Shown here: positions 24,285-31,663 of the stretch, piece by piece
Layout: each line of letters opens with the position of its first letter
Position numbering within the stretch: position 1 is the first letter of the stretch
DNA from: Arthrobacter sp. ISL-30
GTDB lineage: Bacteria; Actinomycetota; Actinomycetes; Actinomycetales; Micrococcaceae
DNA length: 64,000 nucleotides
NCBI RefSeq assembly: GCF_018613855.1
Contig: NZ_JAGGPK010000025.1
Span: forward strand, 91,984 to 155,983
Direction: 5' to 3'
Made by a program: the position numbers and the translations under genes
Notes under the pieces: model-generated
Databases searched by the model: none
Told to the model about the DNA's origin: nothing
What the model saw: the letters and a program-made list of their open reading frames with translations, nothing else

Positions 24285-25616
24285 ATGACCGCAACTTCCC
24301 CCGTCGACTCATACGCCGGGCCCAGCAGCAAGCGCGAAGAGCGCAGGGTCCTGGCCGGGACACTCGTCGGTACCACCATTGAGTGGTACGACTTCTTCAT
24401 CTTCGCCCAGCTGACGGCGACGCTGCTGTCACCCCTGTTCCTGACCCCCCTCGAGCAGTCCAGCCCAGCCCTGGCCCAGATCCTCTCCTTCGCCACCATC
24501 GGCATCAGCTTCCTGTTCCGTCCGCTTGGTGCGTTTGTCGCCGGCCACATGGGGGACCGCCTGGGGCGCAAGGCGGTACTGGTCATGACGCTGGTGATGA
24601 TGGGTGCTGCAACATCACTCATCGGCCTGTTGCCCACTTACGAGACCATCGGTTTCTGGGCACCCGTGCTCCTGATCTTCCTCCGTATCCTGCAAGGCTT
24701 CTCCGCAGGCGGCGAATGGGGAGGCGCTGCCCTGATGGCCGTGGAGCATGCACCCAAGGGTCGACGCGGACTCTTCGGGGCCTACCCGCAGATCGGCGTT
24801 CCCATCGGCATGATCCTGGCAACAGGCCTCCTCTTCTTCCTCAACTCCGGAATGTCCAAGGAAGCCTTCGGCACCTGGGGCTGGCGGGTGCCGTTCCTGC
24901 TCTCCGTGGTACTGATCGTGGTGGGCTACCTGATTCGACGCGCCGTGGGAGAGAGCCCGGTCTTCAAGGAACTGGCACAGCGCAAGGCCGAAAGCAAGGC
25001 ACCATTGAGCGAGCTCTTCCGCAAGAACACCAAGGAAGTCATCCTTGCGGCACTGATCTTCATCGCCAACAACGCGGCAGGCTACCTGCTCATTGCATTC
25101 TTTATCTCCTACGCCACCAGGGCGCTCAAGATGCCGACGCCGCAGATCCTGCTTGCGACGACGGTCGCTTCCTTCGGCTGGCTCATCTTCACCATGGTGG
25201 GTGGCTGGCTGTCGGACAAGATCGGCCGGGTAAAGACGTTTGTTGCAGGCTACGCCCTGATGTTCGTGTGGATGATCCCGCTATTCGCGCTGATCGACAG
25301 CAAGGACATCCTGCTGTACGGAGTGGCACTGTTCGTCCTGACGATTGGCCTCGGCCTGTCCTACGGCCCGATGTCTGCGATGTACGCCGAAATGTTCCCG
25401 CCCCAGGTGCGCTACTCCGGCATCTCCATCGGCTACGCTTTTGGCGCCATCCTGGGCGGTGCGTTCGCCCCCACGATTGCGCAGGCCCTGCTCGACGGAA
25501 CCAAATGGTCCGGCTCCGTCGGGATCTACATCATGGTCCTCTGCGTCATCTCCGCGGCAGGCGTCCTGCTTGCCAGGGAAACAAGGGGCCGTCCGCTCGG
25601 CGTCAGTGCCCACTGA
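24285..25616 (+). CDS. Metabolite:H+ symporter (MHS family MFS transporter)
   Basis: A 443-residue MFS protein of the MHS group, which imports aromatic and organic acids, osmolytes or dicarboxylates. The N-terminal TTIEWYDFFIFAQL is the group's hallmark, followed by the motif GHMGDRLGRKAVLV and RILQGFSAGGEWGGAALM near residue 145. Twelve helices are evident. ATG 24285 has a CTGGAG ribosome site; the frame is open upstream to 24228. Its place after the reductase and oxygenase suggests that it takes up their substrate. A strong terminator follows. Confidence 0.88.
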   Translation: MTATSPVDSYAGPSSKREERRVLAGTLVGTTIEWYDFFIFAQLTATLLSPLFLTPLEQSSPALAQILSFATIGISFLFRPLGAFVAGHMGDRLGRKAVLVMTLVMMGAATSLIGLLPTYETIGFWAPVLLIFLRILQGFSAGGEWGGAALMAVEHAPKGRRGLFGAYPQIGVPIGMILATGLLFFLNSGMSKEAFGTWGWRVPFLLSVVLIVVGYLIRRAVGESPVFKELAQRKAESKAPLSELFRKNTKEVILAALIFIANNAAGYLLIAFFISYATRALKMPTPQILLATTVASFGWLIFTMVGGWLSDKIGRVKTFVAGYALMFVWMIPLFALIDSKDILLYGVALFVLTIGLGLSYGPMSAMYAEMFPPQVRYSGISIGYAFGAILGGAFAPTIAQALLDGTKWSGSVGIYIMVLCVISAAGVLLARETRGRPLGVSAH

Positions 25617-25627
25617 CGATTAGCAAC

Positions 25628-25675
25628 GTGGGCGGGAACAGCTATGAGGCTGTTCCCGCCCACGCGTTTTGTTGG
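25628..25675 (+). terminator. Rho-independent terminator after the MHS transporter
   Basis: GTGGGCGGGAACAGC at 25628-25642 pairs perfectly with GCTGTTCCCGCCCAC at 25649-25663 over a six-base loop, followed by CGTTTTGTT. A 15-bp stem: the strongest simple terminator on the plus strand here. Confidence 0.9.
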
Positions 25676-25700
25676 GGCTGCGTTATAGGCTTCCGCGGCG

Positions 25701-26378
25701 TCAGGCCGCCTGCGCCTTAAGGAGATCGATCACGTCGGAGTCGTCCAGTTGCTGAAAGCGCAGGTAGAAGCCTCCCACCGCCCGAAACTTCCCCGGGACG
25801 TACAGGACAATGACGGCGTCGCAAACGCGCTGCAGCGAAGAGCACGCCTCGATGGAGGACACAGGCGCGGCGGCGACGACGGCGGCCGGCTTCTGCCCCC
25901 GAACGGCCTCGACGGCGGCACGCATGGTTGCGCCCGTTGCCAGGCCATCGTCGATGAGCACTACAGTCTTGCCCCGGACATCGTGCCTGATTCCCGGATA
26001 GCGGGCCACCCTCCGCAGGAGTTCCTGGCGCTCGCGGACCTCGACGTCGTCGAGCCATTCCTGCCGGATCCCATGCCGCTGCTGGAGCGCCTCCACAAGG
26101 GGCCGGTTCACCATTCTGACGATCTTGCCGCCAAACCAGGCGAGGGCGCCAAACGCGGTTTCATCATGGCCGGGAATCCCGAGTTTGCGAACTAGCATGG
26201 CCCCGAAGGGCTGGTACAGGGCCTCCGCCGCCGCTGCTGCCACGGGGATGCCGCCCCGCGCAAGGCCCAGCAGGATGGTGTCGGGCTTTTCGCGCAGCTG
26301 CGGAAGGGCGGCGGCAAGGCGACTGCCGGCGTCGGCGCGGTCCTCGAAGCGAATGCCCACGTGTCTCACTTCCAACAT
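25701..26378 (-). CDS. Phosphoribosyltransferase domain protein
   Basis: A 225-residue type I phosphoribosyltransferase-fold protein. The PRPP-binding loop is VVLIDDGLATGATM near residues 142-155, and the N-terminal LGLARGGIPVAAAAAEAL is the usual pyrophosphate loop region. Proteins of this type (often annotated as predicted phosphoribosyltransferases) act on unknown bases; it is not apt, hpt or pyrE by sequence. ATG 26378 follows AGGG at a short distance and a TAGGGC sequence. It stands alone between a terminator and the divergent MarR-like gene. Confidence 0.8.
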   Translation of the reverse strand: MLEVRHVGIRFEDRADAGSRLAAALPQLREKPDTILLGLARGGIPVAAAAAEALYQPFGAMLVRKLGIPGHDETAFGALAWFGGKIVRMVNRPLVEALQQRHGIRQEWLDDVEVRERQELLRRVARYPGIRHDVRGKTVVLIDDGLATGATMRAAVEAVRGQKPAAVVAAAPVSSIEACSSLQRVCDAVIVLYVPGKFRAVGGFYLRFQQLDDSDVIDLLKAQAA

Positions 26379-26473
26379 TTTTCGGCCCTAAGCCAAGCCT
26401 ACCGGTCCACGGCCCCCATGGCGGGCTGTTCCGCCTGCTTGCCGAGTCGCGCGTGCGCTGCCACGATGAGCCT

Positions 26474-26887
26474 GTGAACAGGCCTATCGGTTACTGGATC
26501 AAGCGGCTTGATGCCGCACTGGAAGCCCACCTTGACAGCACCCTCGCGCGGCTCAAGCTCAGCCGGCGGCAGTGGCAGGCCATCAATACCCTGGCCGAAA
26601 CCCCGATCTCACCCGAGGAACTGGCTGAGGCCTTGCGGCCGTTCTGGGGCGACAACTCGGCCCTGCGGGAGAGGGAGTTGGCAGCGCTTGTGGGGCGCGG
26701 ACTGATCATCCTCTCGGACGGGTACCTGACCCTCAGTGAGCTCGGTTATGCCAAGCACGCCGAGGCGAACCGGCTTGTGGAGGACAGCCGGCGGGAACTG
26801 TCCGCGGGCATTGGATTCGACGAATACGAGATCGCCCTCAGTGTCCTGGAACGCATGAGCATCAATGCCGAGCGCCTGGCCCGCTGA
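26474..26887 (+). CDS. MarR-like winged-helix protein
   Basis: A 137-residue protein with a MarR-type arrangement: an N-terminal helix (IGYWIKRLDAALEAHLDSTL), a recognition region SRRQWQAINTLAETPISPEELAEAL, a wing RGLIILSDGYLTLSELG, and C-terminal dimer helices. The GDNSALRERELAAL segment replaces the usual basic recognition helix, so DNA binding is plausible but not certain. GTG 26474 with GATGAG upstream is the preferred start; the frame is open to 26453. It is divergent from the phosphoribosyltransferase and could regulate it. Confidence 0.72.
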   Translation: MNRPIGYWIKRLDAALEAHLDSTLARLKLSRRQWQAINTLAETPISPEELAEALRPFWGDNSALRERELAALVGRGLIILSDGYLTLSELGYAKHAEANRLVEDSRRELSAGIGFDEYEIALSVLERMSINAERLAR

Positions 26888-26919
26888 TTCAGGCTCGGCT
26901 GGTTCAGGCCAAGCTCTTC

Positions 26920-26943
26920 AGGCGCACCCCGCCTCTGGCGCCT
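26920..26943. terminator. Weak hairpin between MarR-like gene and hydrolase
   Basis: AGGCGC at 26920-26925 pairs with GCGCCT at 26938-26943 across 12 bases, between convergent genes. Short stem, no T-run. Confidence 0.3.
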
Positions 26944-26948
26944 AAACT

Positions 26949-27782
26949 TCAGACGCCCAGGAACTCCACGGTTGCATCCTTGAATACCCTGCTGGTGATG
27001 GCGTTCGTGTGGTTCCTGCCGGGGATCAGCAACTGTTCGGCCAGGGTCCCTGCCTTGCCGGCAAGGGCTGCGAGCTCGGGCATGGTGGCGGCGCGCTCAT
27101 CCTTCTCTCCGGCTACGAGGAGCATCGGAACGTGGGGCACAGCCTCAGCGGGGTCGTAGGGTTCACCCTTGATTGCCTCGATGAGCGACAGCAGCGCGAA
27201 GAGGTCATTGCCCGGCAGTAGCTGGGCCATCTTGAGCAGTCCGGCCGTGGACTGGTCGTCAATCGGGGTGCCATCGGCCAAGTGCCGCTGTGCGGCCACC
27301 AGGTCAAAGTCCGCCAGGGGGTCGTGCACGTTGGGCCCGCCCAGCACAATCCGGTGCACGAGTTCGGGCTGCGTCGCAGCGAACTCCCAGGCCAGACGCG
27401 ACCCCAGGGAGTAGCCGATCAGGTCAAGCCCGCTGGAAGGATCACCTTCGCGCAGGGGGCGGGCGCCGGCGTCGGCCGCCACCTGCAAGAGATCAGCGCG
27501 GATGCGGCTGGGGGTGTACGAATCCAGGTCCTCCGGTGAGCCGCTGCGACCATGGCCGGGGAGGTCGACGAGGACGGCCCGCCGGCCGGCCTCCTTAAGT
27601 GCCGAGATCCATCCAGTGTCGATCCAGTTCAGCTGGGACGAGGACGAGAATCCGTGAATGAGCAGTATGGGCCGCAGCCCGGCATCCTTTTCAGGCGAGG
27701 GGTCATGGAGTTCGACGTACAACCGGGGGTCGGTACCTTCGACCGTGTGGCTGTGCTGTTGGCCCGTATGCCTGCCGCTCAT
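26949..27782 (-). CDS. Alpha/beta hydrolase
   Basis: A 277-residue alpha/beta hydrolase-fold protein. The oxyanion region is LLIHGFSSSSQLNW near residue 42, the nucleophile elbow GYSLGSRLAWE carries the catalytic Ser, and an Asp in EKDERAATMP and His in GRNHTNAI complete the triad. Substrate unknown; it is an esterase or C-C hydrolase type. ATG 27782 has a strong GAGGAAGGA ribosome site, and the region upstream of it in frame is not conserved. It lies 52 bp downstream of the amino-acid permease gene on the same strand and may be cotranscribed. Confidence 0.85.
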   Translation of the reverse strand: MSGRHTGQQHSHTVEGTDPRLYVELHDPSPEKDAGLRPILLIHGFSSSSQLNWIDTGWISALKEAGRRAVLVDLPGHGRSGSPEDLDSYTPSRIRADLLQVAADAGARPLREGDPSSGLDLIGYSLGSRLAWEFAATQPELVHRIVLGGPNVHDPLADFDLVAAQRHLADGTPIDDQSTAGLLKMAQLLPGNDLFALLSLIEAIKGEPYDPAEAVPHVPMLLVAGEKDERAATMPELAALAGKAGTLAEQLLIPGRNHTNAITSRVFKDATVEFLGV

Positions 27783-27834
27783 GGTGTCCTTCCTCGCCTC
27801 TGCCGGACCCGTGACGGCCTGGCTACGCAACACT

Positions 27835-29241
27835 CTACCGGTCGGCCCCGTGCACGGAACTTCCGCCCCGGCGTCGCAGGATTTGGCTGGCTTTGGAGGC
27901 CGCGGCGATAGCTGCGACCAGCACGAACGTACCGACCAGTTGCAGCGCGCTCGCCGGCGCCGAGAAGCCCACCCCAAGGATCAGCGCAAGCAGGCCGAGG
28001 CCGAGCAGGGTCAGGAACGGGAACGCCTTCATCCGCAGCGGCAGGGCGCTACCGTCCCGATCGGCCCGGCGCCGCAGGATGAATTGGGAAACCAGCGCGG
28101 ATCCCCAGACAACGAGGCAGGTGGAGCCCACGAGGTTCAGCAGGGCCGGGAGGACACGCTCGGGGAAGACCAGTTCAAGGACAGCCGCAGCAAAGCCGAA
28201 GGCCACAGAGATTACGACGGCGGCGAGGGGGACCTGCGCGGCGCTTAGCCTGGACAGGAAGGCCGGCGCTTCGCCGCGCTCGGAGAGGGAGAAGACCATT
28301 CGCGAGGCGCCATAGAGATTTGCGTTGAGGGCGGACAACAGCGCGACGACGGCCACGAGGGTAATGGCTGCACCGGCTCCGGGGATTCGAGCGGCATCCA
28401 GGACGCCGGCAAAGGGGGAGGCAAGGGCGTCCGAACCCACGGGAAGGACGGCTGCGATGACAAACACCGAGCCGATGTAGAAAACGAGGATGCGCCAGAC
28501 AACTGTCCGGACGGCCTTTCCTACGCTGTGTTCAGGGTCTTCGGTTTCGGCGGCCGCCACGCTGACTATTTCCGTGCCTCCGAAGGCAAAGACCACAACA
28601 AACAGGGCCGCGGCGACCCCGCCCAGCCCGTTCGGGGCAAAGTCGGCGGTCAGGGCTGCCAGGCCGGGCGACGGGACTGCGGGAAGCCAGCCGAACAGCA
28701 GTGCGGAGCCAATCAGGAGGAACCCCACAATGGCGGCGACCTTGAGGATGGCGAACCAGAATTCGAACTCGCCGAAGTTCCGTACGCCGGCGAGGTTGAT
28801 GCCTGTGAAGACGACCATGAAAAGGAGTGCCAGTGCCCATACGGGGATGACGGGCCAGATGGAGAAGAGCAGGCTCGCGGCACCGATGGCTTCGGCGGCG
28901 ATTACCACCACCAGCTGCAGCCACCAGAGCCAACCAATGGTTGAACCTGCGGTAGCCCCCAACGCCCGTTCCGCATAGACCGAGAAGGCGCCGCTGTTGG
29001 GGTTCGCAGCCGCCATTTCGGCCAGAGCCCACATGACCAGGATGACGAGCGTTCCCGCAACGAGGTACGACACCAGAACGGCGGGACCAGCGGCCTGGAT
29101 TCCCGCGCCGGAGCCCAGGAAGAGGCCCGCCCCAATGGCGCTGCCAAGGCCCATCATGGTGAGCTGGCGGGGCTTCATGGACTGGCCCAGGCTGATGGCC
29201 TGCCTGTCGGTACGAGGCGCGGCAGTGGACTTCGTCGTCAT
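27835..29241 (-). CDS. Amino-acid permease (APC superfamily)
   Basis: A 468-residue permease with 12 membrane helices. KPRQLTMMGLGSAIGAGLFLGSGAGIQAAGPA at residues 22-53 is the substrate-binding unwound helix 1 of the APC/AAT family (GabP, AnsP, CycA type). The GGTEIVSVAAAETEDP segment near residue 225 is also family-typical. It imports an amino acid with protons; which one is not clear. ATG 29241 has a good AGGTAGGACC ribosome site. A perfect ACCGTACGGT palindrome lies 98 bp upstream, a likely regulator site. Confidence 0.87.
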   Translation of the reverse strand: MTTKSTAAPRTDRQAISLGQSMKPRQLTMMGLGSAIGAGLFLGSGAGIQAAGPAVLVSYLVAGTLVILVMWALAEMAAANPNSGAFSVYAERALGATAGSTIGWLWWLQLVVVIAAEAIGAASLLFSIWPVIPVWALALLFMVVFTGINLAGVRNFGEFEFWFAILKVAAIVGFLLIGSALLFGWLPAVPSPGLAALTADFAPNGLGGVAAALFVVVFAFGGTEIVSVAAAETEDPEHSVGKAVRTVVWRILVFYIGSVFVIAAVLPVGSDALASPFAGVLDAARIPGAGAAITLVAVVALLSALNANLYGASRMVFSLSERGEAPAFLSRLSAAQVPLAAVVISVAFGFAAAVLELVFPERVLPALLNLVGSTCLVVWGSALVSQFILRRRADRDGSALPLRMKAFPFLTLLGLGLLALILGVGFSAPASALQLVGTFVLVAAIAAASKASQILRRRGGSSVHGADR

Positions 29242-29338
29242 AGGTCCTACCTTCTTGGGGTTCGTTTCGATCACCTGTCCGCTCAGTCCTTGTGGGACCG
29301 GCAGTTCTCCAGTGTGATCAAGCTGACCCATAGAACTT

Positions 29339-29348
29339 ACCGTACGGT
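29339..29348. promoter_or_regulatory. ACCGTACGGT palindrome
   Basis: A perfect 10-bp palindrome 98 bp upstream of the permease start. TetR-family regulators often bind this kind of ACCG/CGGT core. No TetR gene is adjacent. Confidence 0.35.
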
Positions 29349-29440
29349 CAGAATTTCTGTGGTGCCCGGTTTCTGCCACGGCCCATGATTGTCTGCTAAG
29401 GCGCGGGCAGCTCGCGACGGCGAGGAGCTTTCGACACATT

Positions 29441-29468
29441 TTGAATCCGGCAGCCGGAGGTTTAGCAT
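29441..29468 (+). promoter_or_regulatory. nrtR-nadABC promoter
   Basis: TTGAAT at 29441-29446, a 16-bp spacer and TAGCAT at 29463-29468, predicting a start point near 29475. The leader to ATG 29566 would be about 91 bases. Confidence 0.5.
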
Positions 29469-29495
29469 TAGTTCTAGTCATTTTGACTTTAACTA
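29469..29495. promoter_or_regulatory. Candidate NrtR operator
   Basis: TAGTTCTAGTCA at 29469-29480 and TGACTTTAACTA at 29484-29495 are arms of a palindrome with a three-base centre; 10 of 12 positions pair and the inner five are perfect. It covers the predicted start point directly behind the -10, the position expected of a repressor site. Confidence 0.65.
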
Positions 29496-29565
29496 CTTCG
29501 GAAGCTTCCCGCGAGATTCAGCGGGAGTTTCAGCCGGGCTTCGCATCAACGAGGAGGGGGTGGAC

Positions 29566-30279
29566 ATGTTGTATTCAAATTCTGCGAACGTGGCGGAACG
29601 CAGGCTTGCCCCGCCGTCGCTTGCTATCTCGACGGTCATCTTTGCCCTGCGACCGAGCGAAACATCCGGGCGGCCCACCCTGTGGCTTCCGCTCGTACGG
29701 CGCATCCGCGAACCGTTCAAGGACATGTGGGCCCTGCCGGGCGGCCCGCTTACGCACGAAGAATCCCTGCAGGATGCAGCGTCGCGCAATCTGCAGGAAA
29801 CCACGGGCCTCACCCCCCAGTACCTTGAACAGCTCTACGCCTTCGGGGGCCTCCACCGCTCGCCTACCCAACGTGTCGTGTCAATCGTGTATTGGGCCCT
29901 GGTGCGCCCCACCGAGGCCGTCCTTGCGGACGAGTCCGAAAACGTTCGCTGGTTTCGCGCCGACAGGCTTGGGGAGTTGGCCTTCGACCACAACGCGATC
30001 GTGGATTACGCGTTGTGGCGGCTTCGCAACAAGATGGCCTACGGATCCATCGCGTATCACCTGCTTGGCGAGTTCTTCACGCTGGCGCAGGTCCGGGAGG
30101 TCTACGAGGCCGTGCTGGACCGCCAGCTGGATCCGGCAAACTTCCGCCGCCAGCTCAAGGCCACACCGGAGATCCAGGAAACCGGCGAATACCTCCAGGG
30201 CGGGAAACACCGCCCTCCACGCCTCTATCGCTTTACGGGAACGCCCGGACTAGGGCCCGACAACAGGAGTACACCATGA
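29566..30279 (+). CDS. nrtR: NAD metabolism regulator NrtR (Nudix-related)
   Basis: A 237-residue protein with an N-terminal Nudix domain and a C-terminal winged helix (about residues 155-230), the architecture of NrtR repressors that sense ADP-ribose or related NAD products. The Nudix box at residues 60-82 is degraded: the REUxEE core reads RNLQET, consistent with lost hydrolase activity and retained ligand binding. It starts the nad operon and overlaps nadA by four bases. ATG 29566 has a GAGGAGGGGG ribosome site; GTG 29560 is close by. The palindrome upstream suggests self-control with the whole operon. Confidence 0.88.
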   Translation: MLYSNSANVAERRLAPPSLAISTVIFALRPSETSGRPTLWLPLVRRIREPFKDMWALPGGPLTHEESLQDAASRNLQETTGLTPQYLEQLYAFGGLHRSPTQRVVSIVYWALVRPTEAVLADESENVRWFRADRLGELAFDHNAIVDYALWRLRNKMAYGSIAYHLLGEFFTLAQVREVYEAVLDRQLDPANFRRQLKATPEIQETGEYLQGGKHRPPRLYRFTGTPGLGPDNRSTP

Positions 30280-31583
30280 CCAGCGTCAACACAGCCGTCC
30301 AGCTGATCACGCGCGAGGAAGCTGAAAAGGGCCGGTCCGCCGCAGGGGCCACCTGTAGCTCTGCGCTGGCCAAGGGGCCCTGGGAATACGACATCGCCGA
30401 ATCCCTTGCCGGGGTACCGGCCTATGGTCCCGGTGCATCCAGCGCTGACGTGGCGCCGGCCGCGACACCCCGCCAGGGCCAGCTGCCCGAACAGTACAAG
30501 CTTGCCAGCGATGCCGAACTTGATACCCGGATCCGTGCAGCCAAGCAGAAGCTCGGTGACAAGGCCGTCATCCTCGGCCACTTCTACCAGCGCGATGAGG
30601 TCATCCAGTACGCGGACTTCGTGGGCGATTCGTTCCAGCTTGCCAACGCAGCCCTTACCAAGCCCGACGCCGAAGCCATTATTTTCTGCGGCGTGCACTT
30701 CATGGCCGAGACCGCCGACATCCTGTCCACCCCGGAACAGGCAGTGATCCTCCCCAACCTCGCCGCCGGCTGCTCCATGGCGGATATGGCAGACACAGAC
30801 TCCGTGGAGGACTGCTGGGAGCAGCTGGAAGAGCTGTTCGGAACGGACGTGGACGCAGACGGTCGTGTACCGGTCATTCCGGTCACGTACATGAACTCTT
30901 CCGCGGCACTGAAGGCTTTCTGCGGACGCAACGGCGGAATCGTGTGCACGTCCTCCAATGCCCGCACTGTCCTCGAATGGGCTTTTGAGCGCGGCCAGCG
31001 GGTGCTGTTCTTCCCGGACCAGCACCTTGGACGGAACACCGCCAAGACCCTGGGCGTGCCGCTGGAACAGATGCCCATGTGGAACCCCCGCAAGGAGCTC
31101 GGCGGCAATGACGAGCAGGCGCTCCTGGATTCCCGGGTTATCCTCTGGCACGGCTTCTGCTCGGTCCACAAGCGCTTTAACGTGGGCCAGATTGAGAAGG
31201 CGCGGGCCGACTTCCCCGGCATCAACGTGATCGTCCACCCGGAATGCCCCATGGAAGTGGTTGACGCCGCTGATTCCGCCGGCTCCACGGACTTCATCAA
31301 GAAGGCGATCGCTGCAGCCACGACGCCGACGGACTTCGCGATCGGCACCGAGATCAACATGGTGAACCGGCTGGCCGCAGAGAATCCTCAGCACAACATC
31401 TTCTGCCTGGATCCCGTCATCTGCCCGTGCTCCACGATGTACCGCATCCACCCCGGGTACCTTGCCTGGGTACTGGAGGAACTCGTTGAGGGACGCGTCG
31501 TCAACCGCATCACTGTGGACGACTCGGTGCAGGACCATGCAAAGATCGCGCTGGAGCGCATGCTGGCGGCCAAGCCGAAGTAG
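30276..31583 (+). CDS. nadA: Quinolinate synthase
   Basis: A 435-residue [4Fe-4S] enzyme that condenses iminoaspartate with dihydroxyacetone phosphate to quinolinate. Visible are ILGHFYQRDEVIQYAD, FCGVHFMAETADIL, HGFCSVHKRF, VHPECPMEV and DPVICPCSTMYRI, covering the cluster cysteines and substrate residues. The first 80 residues form an N-terminal extension typical of actinobacterial NadA. The ATGA overlap with nrtR couples their translation. The gene ends at the beginning of a short degenerate repeat that runs into nadB. Confidence 0.95.
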   Translation: MTSVNTAVQLITREEAEKGRSAAGATCSSALAKGPWEYDIAESLAGVPAYGPGASSADVAPAATPRQGQLPEQYKLASDAELDTRIRAAKQKLGDKAVILGHFYQRDEVIQYADFVGDSFQLANAALTKPDAEAIIFCGVHFMAETADILSTPEQAVILPNLAAGCSMADMADTDSVEDCWEQLEELFGTDVDADGRVPVIPVTYMNSSAALKAFCGRNGGIVCTSSNARTVLEWAFERGQRVLFFPDQHLGRNTAKTLGVPLEQMPMWNPRKELGGNDEQALLDSRVILWHGFCSVHKRFNVGQIEKARADFPGINVIVHPECPMEVVDAADSAGSTDFIKKAIAAATTPTDFAIGTEINMVNRLAAENPQHNIFCLDPVICPCSTMYRIHPGYLAWVLEELVEGRVVNRITVDDSVQDHAKIALERMLAAKPK

Positions 31584-31634
31584 GCATGGCCAAAATAAGC
31601 CAGGCCGAAATAGGCACACCCGAAACAAACCGGA
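31575..31634 (+). repeat. Four degenerate 15-bp tandem units across the nadA/nadB junction
   Basis: Units begin at 31575, 31590, 31605 and 31620, each starting CCGAA or CCAAA and followed by (A/G/C)(T/A)A(G/A)(G/C)C-like sequence. They span the nadA stop and the possible nadB upstream start at 31586. Confidence 0.55.
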
Positions 31635-31663
31635 CTTCAGGACAACCCCGAAATGAGCCTCAC

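Larger units (their letters stand above)
29242..29565. other. Divergent intergenic region, permease / nrtR
   Basis: These 324 bases hold no credible gene. They contain the ACCGTACGGT palindrome (29339-29348), the nrtR promoter (29441-29468) and a 27-bp operator candidate (29469-29495). Base composition drops sharply in GC around 29461-29495. Confidence 0.7.

Noticed and set aside
24383..25720. Long alternative frame within the MHS transporter
   Set aside because: Shadow of the transporter with no start signal and Arg/His/Pro-rich composition.
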